50,166 bases of DNA from Methanosarcina sp. 2.H.T.1A.6 (GTDB lineage: Archaea > Halobacteriota > Methanosarcinia > Methanosarcinales > Methanosarcinaceae), in NCBI RefSeq assembly GCF_000979455.1, contig NZ_JJOY01000002.1, positions 1-50,166 of the forward strand. The letters are read 5' to 3'. The first letter of the stretch is position 1. Each line of letters starts with the position of its first letter. Position numbers and translations under genes: made by a program. Positions 27,034-37,882 of this stretch are shown here, in pieces. Under the pieces are notes generated by a model, which saw nothing but the letters and a program-made list of their open reading frames with translations, made no database searches and was not told the DNA's origin.

Positions 27034-27248
27034 ATTTTCTGAGATCTCGGAGCGTAGCTGGTCTTAAAATAGAGATTCGGAAGATGCCTTCTAACTGCCC
27101 GATACTTCCCAATTAATCTGTGCTTCTACAAGGCTTACAGGAAATAGGCAGAAGTCATGTGAAATATCGAGATTTATAGCTGAAAATTGTAAAGTTTACG
27201 TTTAATTCAAAAACTATAATTGTTAATACTTATATATTGTAAAAATGA

Positions 27249-29230
<1,982 letters not shown>

Positions 29231-29263
29231 AATCTTAGATAGAAAAAAGAGAGGGAAAGAAAA

Positions 29264-29289
29264 AGGTCTGCCCCTTGAGGGACAGGCCT
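29264..29289. terminator. Hairpin between convergent CBS gene 5 and AIM24 gene
   Basis: AGGTCTGCCCC, loop TTGA, GGGACAGGCCT form an 11-bp stem using two G-U type pairs, followed by a T-rich stretch (29290-29310). It is well placed to terminate transcription from both sides. Confidence 0.5.
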
Positions 29290-29367
29290 TCCTGATCTTT
29301 TAATATTTCCTGTTTTATCCGTGATCAGTTTTCGCTTACCTGCGGCTACTTAGCATTTATTTCTGTT

Positions 29368-30159
29368 TTAGAATGACCTGTCTCCTCCAAGAAGACCGCC
29401 GAGGATGTCACTTCCACCAATACCGGTCTGTTCTCCCCTATGCTGATGGGAAGCTGAAGCTGCATAGATTCTGTCAGCAAGGCGCGAGAAGGGCAGGCTC
29501 TGCATGTACACAGTACCGGGACCTGTTAGGGTAGCAAGGACAACCCCTTCCCCGCCAAATAGGGCATTTTTAAAGTCTTTTGACCAGGTTATATCGTAAC
29601 TCACTGTTTCAGTAAAAGCTGCTACACAGCCCGTGTCAACGTGGTAAGTCTCGCCTACAGCCAGATCTTTTTTTATCACTGTGCCTCCGATATGGACAAA
29701 GGCCAGGCCGTTACCTCGCAGCCTCTGAAGAATGAAACCCTCGCCACCGAAAAGCCCTGCTCCGAGCTTGCGGGTGAAAGCTACTTCCACTTCTATTCCA
29801 CGGGCAGCACAGAGAAAAGCATCCTTCTGGCAGAGAATGCTGCCTCCAAACTTGCCAAGGTCAAGGGGGAGAATCTTGCCCGGATACGGAGCCGCAAAGG
29901 CCACATGCCCTTTTCCGGAACCTTTGTGTGTAAAGCTTGTAATAAAGAAACTCTCCCCTGTCAGGGCTCTTTTCAGTCCCTTCTTCAAACCTCCCAGGAG
30001 CCCGCCGCCTTCATTGCCCATACTTGTCTGCATCTGGATTCCGGGCCCCATATACGCCATAGCCCCAGCCTCTGCCTGAACAGCCTCGCCTGGGTCAAGC
30101 TCAATTTCAACGATCTGCATGTCGTTGCCAATAATCTCGTAGTCGATATCGTCAGCCAT
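29368..30159 (-). CDS. AIM24/TIGR00266 family protein
   Basis: A 263-residue member of the AIM24 (TIGR00266) family, a TRAP-like beta-roll of unknown biochemical role found in bacteria and archaea. It is recognised from the N-terminal IEIVEIELDPGEAVQAEAGA-like stretch, here VEIELDPGEAVQAEAGAMAYM, GESFFITSFTH, the Gly-rich LFGGEGFILQRLRGNG, and the terminal GGLLGG repeats. It has no signal peptide. Yeast AIM24 is mitochondrial and affects membrane organisation, but this does not transfer directly. CAGGAGAC lies about 8 bases before the ATG. It converges with CBS gene 5 and is divergent from the RNA ligase gene. Confidence 0.85.
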   Translation of the reverse strand: MADDIDYEIIGNDMQIVEIELDPGEAVQAEAGAMAYMGPGIQMQTSMGNEGGGLLGGLKKGLKRALTGESFFITSFTHKGSGKGHVAFAAPYPGKILPLDLGKFGGSILCQKDAFLCAARGIEVEVAFTRKLGAGLFGGEGFILQRLRGNGLAFVHIGGTVIKKDLAVGETYHVDTGCVAAFTETVSYDITWSKDFKNALFGGEGVVLATLTGPGTVYMQSLPFSRLADRIYAASASHQHRGEQTGIGGSDILGGLLGGDRSF

Positions 30160-30343
30160 TTTGTAGTCTCCTGGCTTACATTAAAATTTAAGTACGGAAG
30201 AGATAAGAAGCTGCATACTTAAAAAGATTTTTGAGAGATTGGCTTATTCTTTACAAACCAGCTGATTTCTTATAGCCTGACCTGTCCTGAAACTCACTCT
30301 GGGAATGATAACTTATTTCATGCCTGAACACAGATAAACAAAT

Positions 30344-31516
30344 ATGAATAAAGGGGAAAATGGGGAAATTGATCCTGACTTTGTTGCTCGACTGGTTGAC
30401 TACCTGGAGTTTGATGAAGGGAGAGTTCAACACCTTTTTGAAAAAAATTATCTTGCCAGGAATTGGGGAAAGCATGACTACCTTTTCCGCTTCGACAAAG
30501 AGATTTCACGTATAGAAAGGGGAACAGTGCTTTACGAAAAAGATGATTCGTTTGAAGTAATTATGGGTTTTCCTAAGATCCGGAGAGCCATGGTACTGGA
30601 CCCCACGCTTAAAAAACATTTCAGTGGGCTTGAAAAGGTAACTGTTGAAGAAAAAATGAACGGGTATAATGTCAGGGTAGCAAACGTAAAAGGCGAGATC
30701 CTGGCAATCACCCGGAGCGGCTATGTCTGCCCTTACACGACTGAAAGGGCAAAAGAGAAGCTTGACCTGAGATTTTTTGACGACTTTCCTGAGCTTGTAC
30801 TTTATGGAGAGATGCTGGGTCCTGACAATCCTTATGTTCCAAAAGAAATCTATGGTATCGAATCCGTGGAGTTCTACATCTTCGATATCCGAGAGAAGAA
30901 TAGCGGCAACCCTCTTTCCATAGCAAGAAAACATGAAATTCTGGAAAAATACGACTTTCTGCAAGTTCGATACTTCGGAGAAATTCCCCTGCAGACAGCC
31001 GCAGAAGAAATTGCTAAAATCATCCGGGCACTTGGGGAAAAAGAGCACGAAGGTGTGGTGATAAAGGACCCTGAAATGGTTCTTGCCCCCCTGAAATATA
31101 CTTCATCCCAGAGTAACTGCTCTGATCTCAGGCATGCCTTCAAGTTCTACAATGAAACGGGCAGGGACTATATGCTCTCCAGAATTGTTAGAGAAGGTTT
31201 CCAGACGGTAGAATGGGATGAAAATGAAGCCGATTTCAAAAAGCGCTTTATGCAGCTTGGGGAAAGCATCCTTAACCCTCTAAGAGAGTCAATCCGGAGT
31301 GTAAAGAATGGTCAGAGGCTCTATGAGGAAGCCAGAATCAGGGTAAAGGACCTTAAAACCGCCGCAGAATTTGAAAATTATCTGAAAAGGCTTGGAATTG
31401 ATGCAATTTTTGAAGAACCGCAACCGATAGGAAACGAGTATCTGATAATTATTAAAAAAATAAATAAGAGCACCAATGATAAAACTCAGGCGATCTGGGA
31501 AGGAGAGGTCTGGTGA
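30344..31516 (+). CDS. ATP-dependent RNA ligase, Rnl3 family
   Basis: A 390-residue archaeal RNA ligase of the Rnl3 family (Methanothermobacter/Pyrococcus type), which joins or circularises RNA with 5'-phosphate and 3'-OH ends. The nucleotidyltransferase motif I is EKMNGYNVR with the adenylated Lys104. Further motifs are LYGEMLGP (III), EGVVIKDPE (IV) and LKYTSSQSN (V). A C-terminal dimerisation region follows. The ATG has no clear ribosome site, so the message may be leaderless. Together with RtcA and KptA it gives this region three RNA-end enzymes. T-rich DNA just after the stop (31545-31600) is a probable terminator. Confidence 0.92.
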   Translation: MNKGENGEIDPDFVARLVDYLEFDEGRVQHLFEKNYLARNWGKHDYLFRFDKEISRIERGTVLYEKDDSFEVIMGFPKIRRAMVLDPTLKKHFSGLEKVTVEEKMNGYNVRVANVKGEILAITRSGYVCPYTTERAKEKLDLRFFDDFPELVLYGEMLGPDNPYVPKEIYGIESVEFYIFDIREKNSGNPLSIARKHEILEKYDFLQVRYFGEIPLQTAAEEIAKIIRALGEKEHEGVVIKDPEMVLAPLKYTSSQSNCSDLRHAFKFYNETGRDYMLSRIVREGFQTVEWDENEADFKKRFMQLGESILNPLRESIRSVKNGQRLYEEARIRVKDLKTAAEFENYLKRLGIDAIFEEPQPIGNEYLIIIKKINKSTNDKTQAIWEGEVW

Positions 31517-32060
31517 CAGTGTTCACCTGTCCATAAAACCTATTTTTGGCTTTCTTGATTGATTTTTTCTTTTTTCTGCTTGTTTTTCTTGATTGATTTT
31601 CTTGGGAACAGTGCGAAAAGAAATATATTACAGTATATTTTAGCTCTAAAGGCAATATATATTTTCTTGCCTTTTCCGTAAAAAGATCTTTTTAATAAGC
31701 ATAAATATTTATTGGTAACTAAATCTTATTTTTAGAAGGTGTCATAACTGAAAGAATATTTTCCAATAAACATCGTGGTTACATATTGTAAATTACTATA
31801 AGAATTACTAATTCTAGAATTCTTATCGGAGATTTGCTGTTAGATTATGATGCGCTAAAATCCTTTAAATATTACTACGCGGCAAATTCAAAAATTGAAT
31901 TAATATGTATTGTAAAAACCTCTTTCAGCCTATAGTCCCAAAGCTTTATTCTTCAAGCAGATATAGGGTAGCTGATTATCGTAAATAGAAAAAATAGATA
32001 TATGCAAAGTGACAACTGACTTCAATATATTTTTATTTTTATCTTTTAGTTGGTGATTAA
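31517..32060. other. AT-rich intergenic region
   Basis: T-rich terminator-like stretches, including the direct repeat TTTCTTGATTGATTTT (about 31550-31600), are followed by very AT-rich DNA with no gene or tRNA. It forms the left edge of the atypical region holding the membrane protein and integrase remnant. Confidence 0.5.
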
Positions 32061-32633
32061 TTGGCTACAAAAATATATGATCGGTCTGAAATGCGCGAAT
32101 ACTTGCATAAATGGGGGAATCAACGAGAGCAGAAATCTGAAAGAGGTGAGAGATTATGGGAACGAGCGGTTGATAAAAAAGAGAGGTTAGTTCAGACTTA
32201 CGTTGTATTATATAGCTTGTTAATTACTTGTGGTAGAATTAATCTTACTGATAATGTTCCGACTGTTGCTGTTCGTTATTTTTTCCCATTTTTAGTTGTC
32301 GTACTTATTTATTATATGATACTTTCTAGAATGACTTATGATGAAATGTACGATGATAAATCCCCTTGGTATGCTTTTTATCTAATTTTTATGGAGTTCT
32401 GTTCTATTTTTACTTCATATTTTTTGAGTTATGCTGTTATTTCTTATTTAGTAATGATTAGTTTTACAGATCCAAAGTTTAGTTTTTATTATTCCGGTAT
32501 TGGTTTTTATTCCTTGGTTTTCATTTTGTTTTTTGTCATTTTTCGCACACTTTCTGTACTAATTTTCAATACCTTATTTATGACTATTGATTTGATTACT
32601 TGGCTTTATAATTATGTTTTTAGGGCATCCTGA
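32061..32633 (+). CDS. Membrane protein of unknown function
   Basis: A 190-residue protein that I do not recognise. A charged N-terminus of ~40 residues, rich in Glu, Arg and Lys, precedes four or five hydrophobic helices (about residues 44-60, 69-88, 104-135 as one or two, and 149-187 as one or two). The gene is much more AT-rich than the neighbouring core genes, with many TTT and ATT codons. It starts at a TTG, with GGTGAT three bases upstream. It lies beside a truncated integrase, so it is probably horizontally acquired. The layout recalls small accessory membrane proteins, but nothing specific can be claimed. Confidence 0.6.
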   Translation: MATKIYDRSEMREYLHKWGNQREQKSERGERLWERAVDKKERLVQTYVVLYSLLITCGRINLTDNVPTVAVRYFFPFLVVVLIYYMILSRMTYDEMYDDKSPWYAFYLIFMEFCSIFTSYFLSYAVISYLVMISFTDPKFSFYYSGIGFYSLVFILFFVIFRTLSVLIFNTLFMTIDLITWLYNYVFRAS

Positions 32634-32805
32634 TTTATTTTTGAATTTGGCGATTATAATGTCATATAAAACAGTATTAGCAAAGAAAAAGCATAATTCA
32701 TCAAACCCCTGTCAATTATTCTATATATGCCTAGAGTGATCTTATCCACGGTAAAAAGAAAAGAAGAGAATCAAATTTCTTAATGTAAGGCTTCGCCCCC
32801 TGACT

Positions 32806-33210
32806 TTATACGCAATTACCCTGTACGCGTCGGAAGGCAGACAGGCTCTTAGACCGGATTGAAAGATCTGATAATTTCTGATCCTGTAAGTGCTTTCGGA
32901 ATCCGATAAGATAAGATTTTATTTTCCTCTGTCTCATCAATTTACCCGATTTTATTTCGTCTTTTGTTTCAATTAACAGATCTGAAGGTGTCTTTCCAGA
33001 CCAATCTGTGAAATTTTGCATCGCCTGAAGGTAAAGCTTTTTAGTATTAATAGCAGGATTAAGTGTGTCAATCCAGTCTACAATTAAAGGATCATTCACT
33101 AATTCACTTACTTTCAATTTAAACCCCTCATAACTGTATATCTTCCTTTTAGTAGTAAAAGATTGAAGTATATTAATACCAGTGACAGATACAAAGTTAG
33201 CGAAAGCCAT
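32806..33210 (-). pseudogene. Truncated tyrosine recombinase/integrase, N-terminal part
   Basis: The first ~134 residues of an archaeal phage-integrase-type protein. The SAM-like core-binding domain is visible (INTKKLYLQAMQNFTDWSGK, KSYLIGFRKHLQDQ, LSDLSIRSKSLSAF). The frame then runs into an unrelated tail and stops, and the catalytic domain with its Arg, His and Tyr residues is absent downstream. It is therefore a broken remnant of a mobile element. No tRNA gene or clear attachment-site repeat is visible nearby. The neighbouring AT-rich membrane protein gene is probably part of the same element. Confidence 0.65.
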
Positions 33211-33363
33211 AGTCTAAACAGTGCAGCTTTAAAGAGAGTTGCGAATTTCAAAAATCTGTTGCCTGAGAAACATTAAGGTTCAATTAATCCTTACATTCAA
33301 CACAAATTCAAAGTGTCTGGAAAGACTCCATACATAGCATTGATTCAGAAAAGGGGACTCACA

Positions 33364-34416
33364 ATGGTAAACGTTGCAATTATAGGGACAGAAAAAAGTG
33401 GCAGGACTTCCCTTGCCGCAAACCTCGGGAAAAAAGGAACAGTTTCCGATATAACGATGTACAACAACGCTAAGGAAGGCAAGAATATGGTTTTCGTGGA
33501 CGCAAACAGCTATCCGAAAACCTTGAAATCCCTTGTCACAGTACTGAATATTTCCGATATAGCAGTCCTGTGCATCCCTCCTCAGGGTCTGGACGCCCAT
33601 ACCGGAGAATGTATCATTGCACTGGACCTGCTCGGTTTTAAACATGGAATTATTGCCCTGACAAAGTCGGACAGCACCAACATGCATGCAGTTGACGAAT
33701 TTAAGGCAAAACTAAAGGTAATCACTGCAGGAACCGCACTCCAGAACTGGGAATGTATCTCCCTGAACACAAACAAAAGCGCAAAGAATCCCTTTGAAGG
33801 CGTGGACGACCTTAAAGCTATAATTAATGAGATGGCAGAGAAAATAGAAGTCGAACATGCAGAACTTAACAGCCTACCTGCAAGAATCTTCATAGACCAC
33901 GCTTTCAATGTGATGGGCAAAGGATGTGTTGTTCTTGGAGTTGTCAAGCAGGGAATCTCAAAGGAAAAAGATAAAACCAAAATATTTCCACTGGACAGGG
34001 AAATAGAAATTAAATCAATCCAGAGCCACGATGTGGATATAACTGAAGCCCCGACAGGCACAAGAGTTGGCATGCGCCTGAAAAATGTCCAGGCCAAAGA
34101 TATAGAAAGAGGCTTCATCATTTCTGATAAAGAAAACATAACCACTGACTACGTTCTGGAATGTGCGATCTCAAAATTCACGAAAAAGATAGAGCCAGAA
34201 AGTGTGCTTCACCTCTTTGTGGGACTTCAGTCCGAACCTGTGCGCGTTGAGAAAATCCTGGTTGACGGAAAGGAAGCAAAGGAAGCAAAGCCAGGCACTA
34301 CCTGCGTGCTGGAACTTTCGGGAAACAAAAAGGTTGCCTACAGCAAAGAAGACCGTTTCCTGCTTGCAAACCTTGACCTTACCCAGCGATTTGCAGCTTA
34401 CGGCTTTTCAAAATAA
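33364..34416 (+). CDS. EF-Tu/SelB-like translation GTPase homolog, degenerate
   Basis: A 350-residue protein related to the EF-Tu/SelB/EF-1alpha class, with an N-terminal G-like domain and two beta-barrel domains (PARIFIDHAFNVMGKGCVVLG, as in SelB domain 2, then a third barrel). The G domain is eroded: the P-loop is GTEKSGRTS instead of GxxxxGK[ST], the DxxG switch is replaced by FVDANSYP, and the NKxD motif reads TKSD. It probably does not hydrolyse GTP normally. The frame is open from 33313, but the ATG at 33364 has GGGGA seven bases upstream and starts the conserved MVNVAIIG. A role in translation is inferred only from homology. Its gene neighbour is a cyclotransferase-like protein. Confidence 0.8.
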   Translation: MVNVAIIGTEKSGRTSLAANLGKKGTVSDITMYNNAKEGKNMVFVDANSYPKTLKSLVTVLNISDIAVLCIPPQGLDAHTGECIIALDLLGFKHGIIALTKSDSTNMHAVDEFKAKLKVITAGTALQNWECISLNTNKSAKNPFEGVDDLKAIINEMAEKIEVEHAELNSLPARIFIDHAFNVMGKGCVVLGVVKQGISKEKDKTKIFPLDREIEIKSIQSHDVDITEAPTGTRVGMRLKNVQAKDIERGFIISDKENITTDYVLECAISKFTKKIEPESVLHLFVGLQSEPVRVEKILVDGKEAKEAKPGTTCVLELSGNKKVAYSKEDRFLLANLDLTQRFAAYGFSK

Positions 34417-34458
34417 GTTTGAGATTAAGTTTAAGACCGAGTTTAAAAGGGATATGCC

Positions 34459-34968
34459 ATGGAAAACGGCTCAGGGGAATACATAACCTCAGAGAAGGAC
34501 AAAACCCTTTACGGGAACACCTTCCACCGAAACATCTGCTGGCAGCGCTCATACGAAAGGGCGGAAGGCGAAGAGATCGTAATGGCACTTTACGGCAGCC
34601 TGCGAAACGGGCTATACAACAGCCGGCGCTTTGATCTCCAGAACAGGTCGGAATTCCTTGGGACTACAAAAGTCAGCGGATATGCACTCTACTCTCTGGG
34701 CCCTTATCCCGGAATATATCCCTCTGAAGGCTGCTCGGTGGTTGCAGAGGTTCGCAGGTTTTCCGGAAAACAGCTTGAAATTGCAAAATCCATTGATTAT
34801 ATGGAGCTTTTCGGGGGGTACCACAGAGAATATGTGGACCTTGAAATCGAAAATCAGAAAATTAGGGGTTTTATCTATGTCTACGATGAAAAACCCGAAG
34901 CTGAAATAATAGGGCATGGAGATTGGACCCATTACCTTAAAGAGAAAGAACTGAAAGAGAAGAACTGA
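34459..34968 (+). CDS. Gamma-glutamylcyclotransferase-like protein
   Basis: A 169-residue member of the GGCT/AIG2-like fold. The diagnostic YGSLRNGLYN (residues 45-54) forms the substrate loop, and Glu116 in YMELFGGYHREYV corresponds to the catalytic acid region. The ~40-residue N-terminal extension (ending AEGEEIVMA) is unusual, but the ATG at 34459 has AGGGAT six bases upstream. An internal ATG at 34582 would give a canonical short protein. Family members release 5-oxoproline from gamma-glutamyl amines, while many prokaryotic ones are uncharacterised. It starts 43 bp after the GTPase-like gene and is probably cotranscribed. A 23-bp tandem repeat follows. Confidence 0.82.
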   Translation: MENGSGEYITSEKDKTLYGNTFHRNICWQRSYERAEGEEIVMALYGSLRNGLYNSRRFDLQNRSEFLGTTKVSGYALYSLGPYPGIYPSEGCSVVAEVRRFSGKQLEIAKSIDYMELFGGYHREYVDLEIENQKIRGFIYVYDEKPEAEIIGHGDWTHYLKEKELKEKN

Positions 34969-35004
34969 AAAAGGAATGAAAGAGAAGAACTGAAAAAGAA
35001 ATGA

Positions 35005-35092
35005 GGCAAAAATTAAAGAGAAAATTAAGCAAAAATTAAAGAGAAAATTAGGCAAAAATTAAAGAGAAAATTAGGCAAAAATTAAAGAGAAA
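35005..35092. repeat. 23-bp tandem repeat, four units
   Basis: Units built on GGCAAAAATTAAAGAGAAA plus ATTA (the last incomplete) in four near-identical copies, one beginning AGC. It fills the gap between the convergent cyclotransferase-like and sugar-isomerase-like genes. Confidence 0.8.
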
Positions 35093-35144
35093 TGGCGGTA
35101 AGAGCTGAGAAGAAAAGGCGACAAGTAAAAAAGCCACAGGGAAC

Positions 35145-35918
35145 TCATAGCTTTCTTAAGAACTCGAGGCTTTTGATCCCTTCTTCGACTGAAGCCATTT
35201 CGGTAACAAAAATTCCCTTATAGTTTGAGAGCTTCTCCATAACCTGTTTCCAGTTTACAGTACCCTCTCCGAGAGGGAGATGTTCATCTTTTTTGCCCAT
35301 ATTGTCATGGATGTGAACATGGGATATCCTCTCTCCCAGTTGATCCAGAAATTCGTCTACAAGCCCCACGGTGTTGGCATGCCCTACATCGAAGGTGAAC
35401 CCCACGTTGTGGCTCCCGACAGCATCGAACATTTCCTGCATTTCATCAGGATATTTGCCAAAAATCTTTGGTAAGTCAGGCATATTCTCAACAGCCACAA
35501 GGATCCCGAAATCTGCTGCAAAATCGCATAATTCCCGGATAGAGGCAAGGTTTGTCATATAGGCTTGCTGCGGAACCTGTACCCCATAAGGTGAGAGATA
35601 TCCGGGATGTACCACAGCCAGATTGACATAGTTCGAGGCAAGGGCAAGGTAGTTCTTCATCTGCCTGAGGACTTCTGCACGGATTGAGTCATTAAGGCCT
35701 GCGAGGTTCATATCAGAAAAAGGCAAATGCAGGGTAAGTTCCAGGCTGGTGGTATCATAAATATTCTTCAGGTTCTGAAAGGTCTTGCTGTTCAGGCACT
35801 GGGATCCTTCCTGTACGATCTCCCAGCCAGTATACCCATGGTCTTCGAGCGTGTATGCCCATTTAAAAGGATCTTCAACGACCGCACGCGATGAAAAACT
35901 GATTCTATCCAGCTGCAT
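35145..35918 (-). CDS. Sugar phosphate isomerase/epimerase-like TIM barrel
   Basis: A 257-residue protein of the xylose-isomerase-like/AP-endonuclease-2 barrel superfamily. The putative metal ligands are in order: His in AVVHPGYLSP, Glu in VAVENMPDLP, Asp and His in FDVGHANTVG, His in SHVHIHDNMG and Glu in PLGEGTVNW. This is the trinuclear or mononuclear metal pattern shared by endonuclease IV and sugar epimerases. The substrate cannot be resolved, but the lack of the endonuclease IV DNA-binding loops favours a small-molecule isomerase. A weak AGGAT site lies about 14 bases before the ATG. It converges on the cyclotransferase-like gene and is separated from UPF0201 by a promoter-containing gap. 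Confidence 0.83.
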   Translation of the reverse strand: MQLDRISFSSRAVVEDPFKWAYTLEDHGYTGWEIVQEGSQCLNSKTFQNLKNIYDTTSLELTLHLPFSDMNLAGLNDSIRAEVLRQMKNYLALASNYVNLAVVHPGYLSPYGVQVPQQAYMTNLASIRELCDFAADFGILVAVENMPDLPKIFGKYPDEMQEMFDAVGSHNVGFTFDVGHANTVGLVDEFLDQLGERISHVHIHDNMGKKDEHLPLGEGTVNWKQVMEKLSNYKGIFVTEMASVEEGIKSLEFLRKL

Positions 35919-36039
35919 GGTGACAATTCATCCTTTTTACTTCGTCTCTTCTAATTCGTCCTTTTCAATTCAGCCCTTTTTAAATAATCCCTTTTACTAC
36001 ATCCCTTATTAACATAAACTTGGGGCGGGAATTGAAATA

Positions 36040-36107
36040 TAATTAACTAAACTTCGTAATTAACTAAACTTCGTAATTAACTAAACTTCGTAATTAACTA
36101 AACTTCG
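36040..36107. repeat. 17-bp tandem repeat, four perfect units
   Basis: TAATTAACTAAACTTCG repeated four times without change, ending five bases before the stop codon of the UPF0201 gene (on -). Perfect identity indicates recent expansion. Confidence 0.9.
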
Positions 36108-36112
36108 AGATT

Positions 36113-36592
36113 TCAGCCCCTTTCCACATAGTCCATTCCCACTTCAACAACCGGCACCCCTTCTTCGGTGAGAGGTAAGAGCCACTCAAAGAGCCTTTCC
36201 ATCTCCTCAGGAGAGTCTGCCCTGATAACGACTTTAATGGCTCCCAGAGACCCTTCTTCAGCAGGAACACTTGGAACTCCGACAAAAGCGGCTTGCTTGT
36301 TGAGCAAAAAACGAACTAAAAGCCCTTCCCGGGATAATCCTTTATTGAAAGCCTTGTTGCGGAGACTGTCTATAATTTTTTCCCTGCGAATAAGTCCGTG
36401 CAAATTTAACAGGAGATCAAGTCCCCCCTCTCCGGTAAGGAGAAAAGAAGGAGAAACTTCTTTTTCGGATTCCGTTGAGTCAATAGTTTCTTTTTGAAGA
36501 TCTATTCCCGTAAAAAGAACTGAAATGGCTTTAATGACCTTTTCAAGGTCTTCCGTAGGATATACAGGTGCTGAAATCTTTACACTGATCAT
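36113..36592 (-). CDS. UPF0201 family protein
   Basis: A 159-residue archaeal protein of the UPF0201 family, with the typical start ISVKISAPVYPTEDLEKV and RREKIIDSLRNKAF in the middle. Structures of the family show a fold similar to ribosomal protein L5, so RNA binding is suspected, but function is unknown. The segment of ~25 residues after TGIDLQKE is an acidic insert (TIDSTESEKEVSPSF). GGAG lies 8 bases before the ATG. It lies downstream of a UPF0200 kinase-like gene in the same orientation. In some archaea the two occur as one UPF0200/UPF0201 fusion, which supports a shared task. Confidence 0.88.
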   Translation of the reverse strand: MISVKISAPVYPTEDLEKVIKAISVLFTGIDLQKETIDSTESEKEVSPSFLLTGEGGLDLLLNLHGLIRREKIIDSLRNKAFNKGLSREGLLVRFLLNKQAAFVGVPSVPAEEGSLGAIKVVIRADSPEEMERLFEWLLPLTEEGVPVVEVGMDYVERG

Positions 36593-36778
36593 AAATTTAC
36601 TCCACTATAATCTCAATATGATTGTTCCGGAAAGTATTCAGTTGAATTGCATTTTCGACACTGTTCAACAGAAATGACTTACTATCTTCAGAGAAGTTAG
36701 TCTATCGAATCTGTTCTTAAAACGTTATTTTCCGGGTTTATTCTTGAACATTATCCTGTCAGATTTGTTCTTGAAATG

Positions 36779-37339
36779 TTATTTTTCCGGGCGTGATCCT
36801 GAATAGTTCCCCAAAACCTCAACAACATCTTTTCTGAAGGCTTCAAGAGTGGAATTGTTTTCGATTTCCACATTAGAGGCTTCTATAGCTTCCCCCATGC
36901 CCCAGCTGAGTTCTCGTTCGTCTCTGTGGCGAAGGCCTTCGATACTGTTCATATCATCGCTTCTGCCTCTCTTCTGGACCCTGGAAAATCGAATTTCAAT
37001 GGGAGCATAAATGGAAACCAGTACAAAACCTTTTCCGAATTCCTGCCTGAAGCACTCCACTTCTGCAATCCCGCGCACACCATCAACAACTACAAGTTCC
37101 GAGCCTGTTTCCCTGATCTGAGAAACGCAGCGCCTGGAAACAGCATCCATGCCCTCACACTTGCGAAGATCCGTTGCAACCATTCCGGTATTGGAATCAT
37201 TAGGTTCAAGCCCACGTTTCAGTACTTCCTTCCGGATCACATCACCCATAATAATAACAGGAATACCCATCTCAGCAGCAATCCTGGAAGCTTCGGATTT
37301 TCCCGAAGCTGGCATGCCTACAAACGCTATTATCTTCAT
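36779..37339 (-). CDS. UPF0200 family P-loop kinase-like protein
   Basis: A 186-residue P-loop protein of the UPF0200 family, related to dephospho-CoA and nucleoside monophosphate kinases. The Walker A is GMPASGKSE near the N-terminus. VVVDGVRGIAEVE and a lid-like RVQKRGRSDD follow. The substrate is unknown. The ATG at 37339 is preferred, with AAGGT 8-12 bases upstream; an in-frame TTG at 37342 adds one residue. It is followed by UPF0201 with a ~190-bp gap, a pair that is fused in some other archaea. AT-rich tandem repeats lie upstream between it and cdc6. Confidence 0.87.
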   Translation of the reverse strand: MKIIAFVGMPASGKSEASRIAAEMGIPVIIMGDVIRKEVLKRGLEPNDSNTGMVATDLRKCEGMDAVSRRCVSQIRETGSELVVVDGVRGIAEVECFRQEFGKGFVLVSIYAPIEIRFSRVQKRGRSDDMNSIEGLRHRDERELSWGMGEAIEASNVEIENNSTLEAFRKDVVEVLGNYSGSRPEK

Positions 37340-37882
37340 CAAAAATTACCTTTTAAACCTGAATCATTAGATTTGAGTTATAAGATTGAACTATAAATTT
37401 GAGTAGAAACCTCAATAGAAATCTCAATTAGAATCTCAATTAGAATCTCAATAGAAATACGAGTTAGTAAATTAGAATAATTAACTCTGATAGAAACTTG
37501 AATAGTATGAAACTGGAATAGTATGGAACTGGAATAATATGGGAACTTGAATAATATAGATCTATATGACATATTAAATGATATATTAATTATGATATGC
37601 TCCTAGTCAAACCACAGGATCATATATATTATTTCCTGAAAAACTGAAGATATTTTCTAAAAGATTGAGGGAAAAGCTTCTGTAAAGAAAATTGTGGGAA
37701 AAATTTTTTCCGTAATAAACCAGGAAAATCAAAAGGAAGTGTCTTTGTGAGTACATTTTAAGAACGAGTTAAAGGAGCAGGATAAAAAAGCAGGATTTTT
37801 GAATGCATTAAGAATAAGTTAAGATTGCCTTAAGAATATATGGAAAAGCCAGAAAGGCCGGATAAGGAAGATAATCCGGACT
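37340..37882. other. Intergenic region between UPF0200 gene and cdc6
   Basis: About 540 bp, AT-rich. It carries short repeats of the type CTCAATTAGAAT and TAGAAATCTCAAT (about 37408-37460) and GAACTGGAATAATAT/GAAACTGGAATAGTAT (about 37508-37545). No ORB-like motif or gene. Confidence 0.5.

Noticed and set aside
31517-33363. Attachment sites of an integrated element
   Set aside because: No tRNA gene was found. A 12-bp GTCTGGAAAGAC occurs in inverted orientation inside the integrase remnant (near 32990-33001) and at 33314-33325, but it is short and one copy is coding, so chance is likely.
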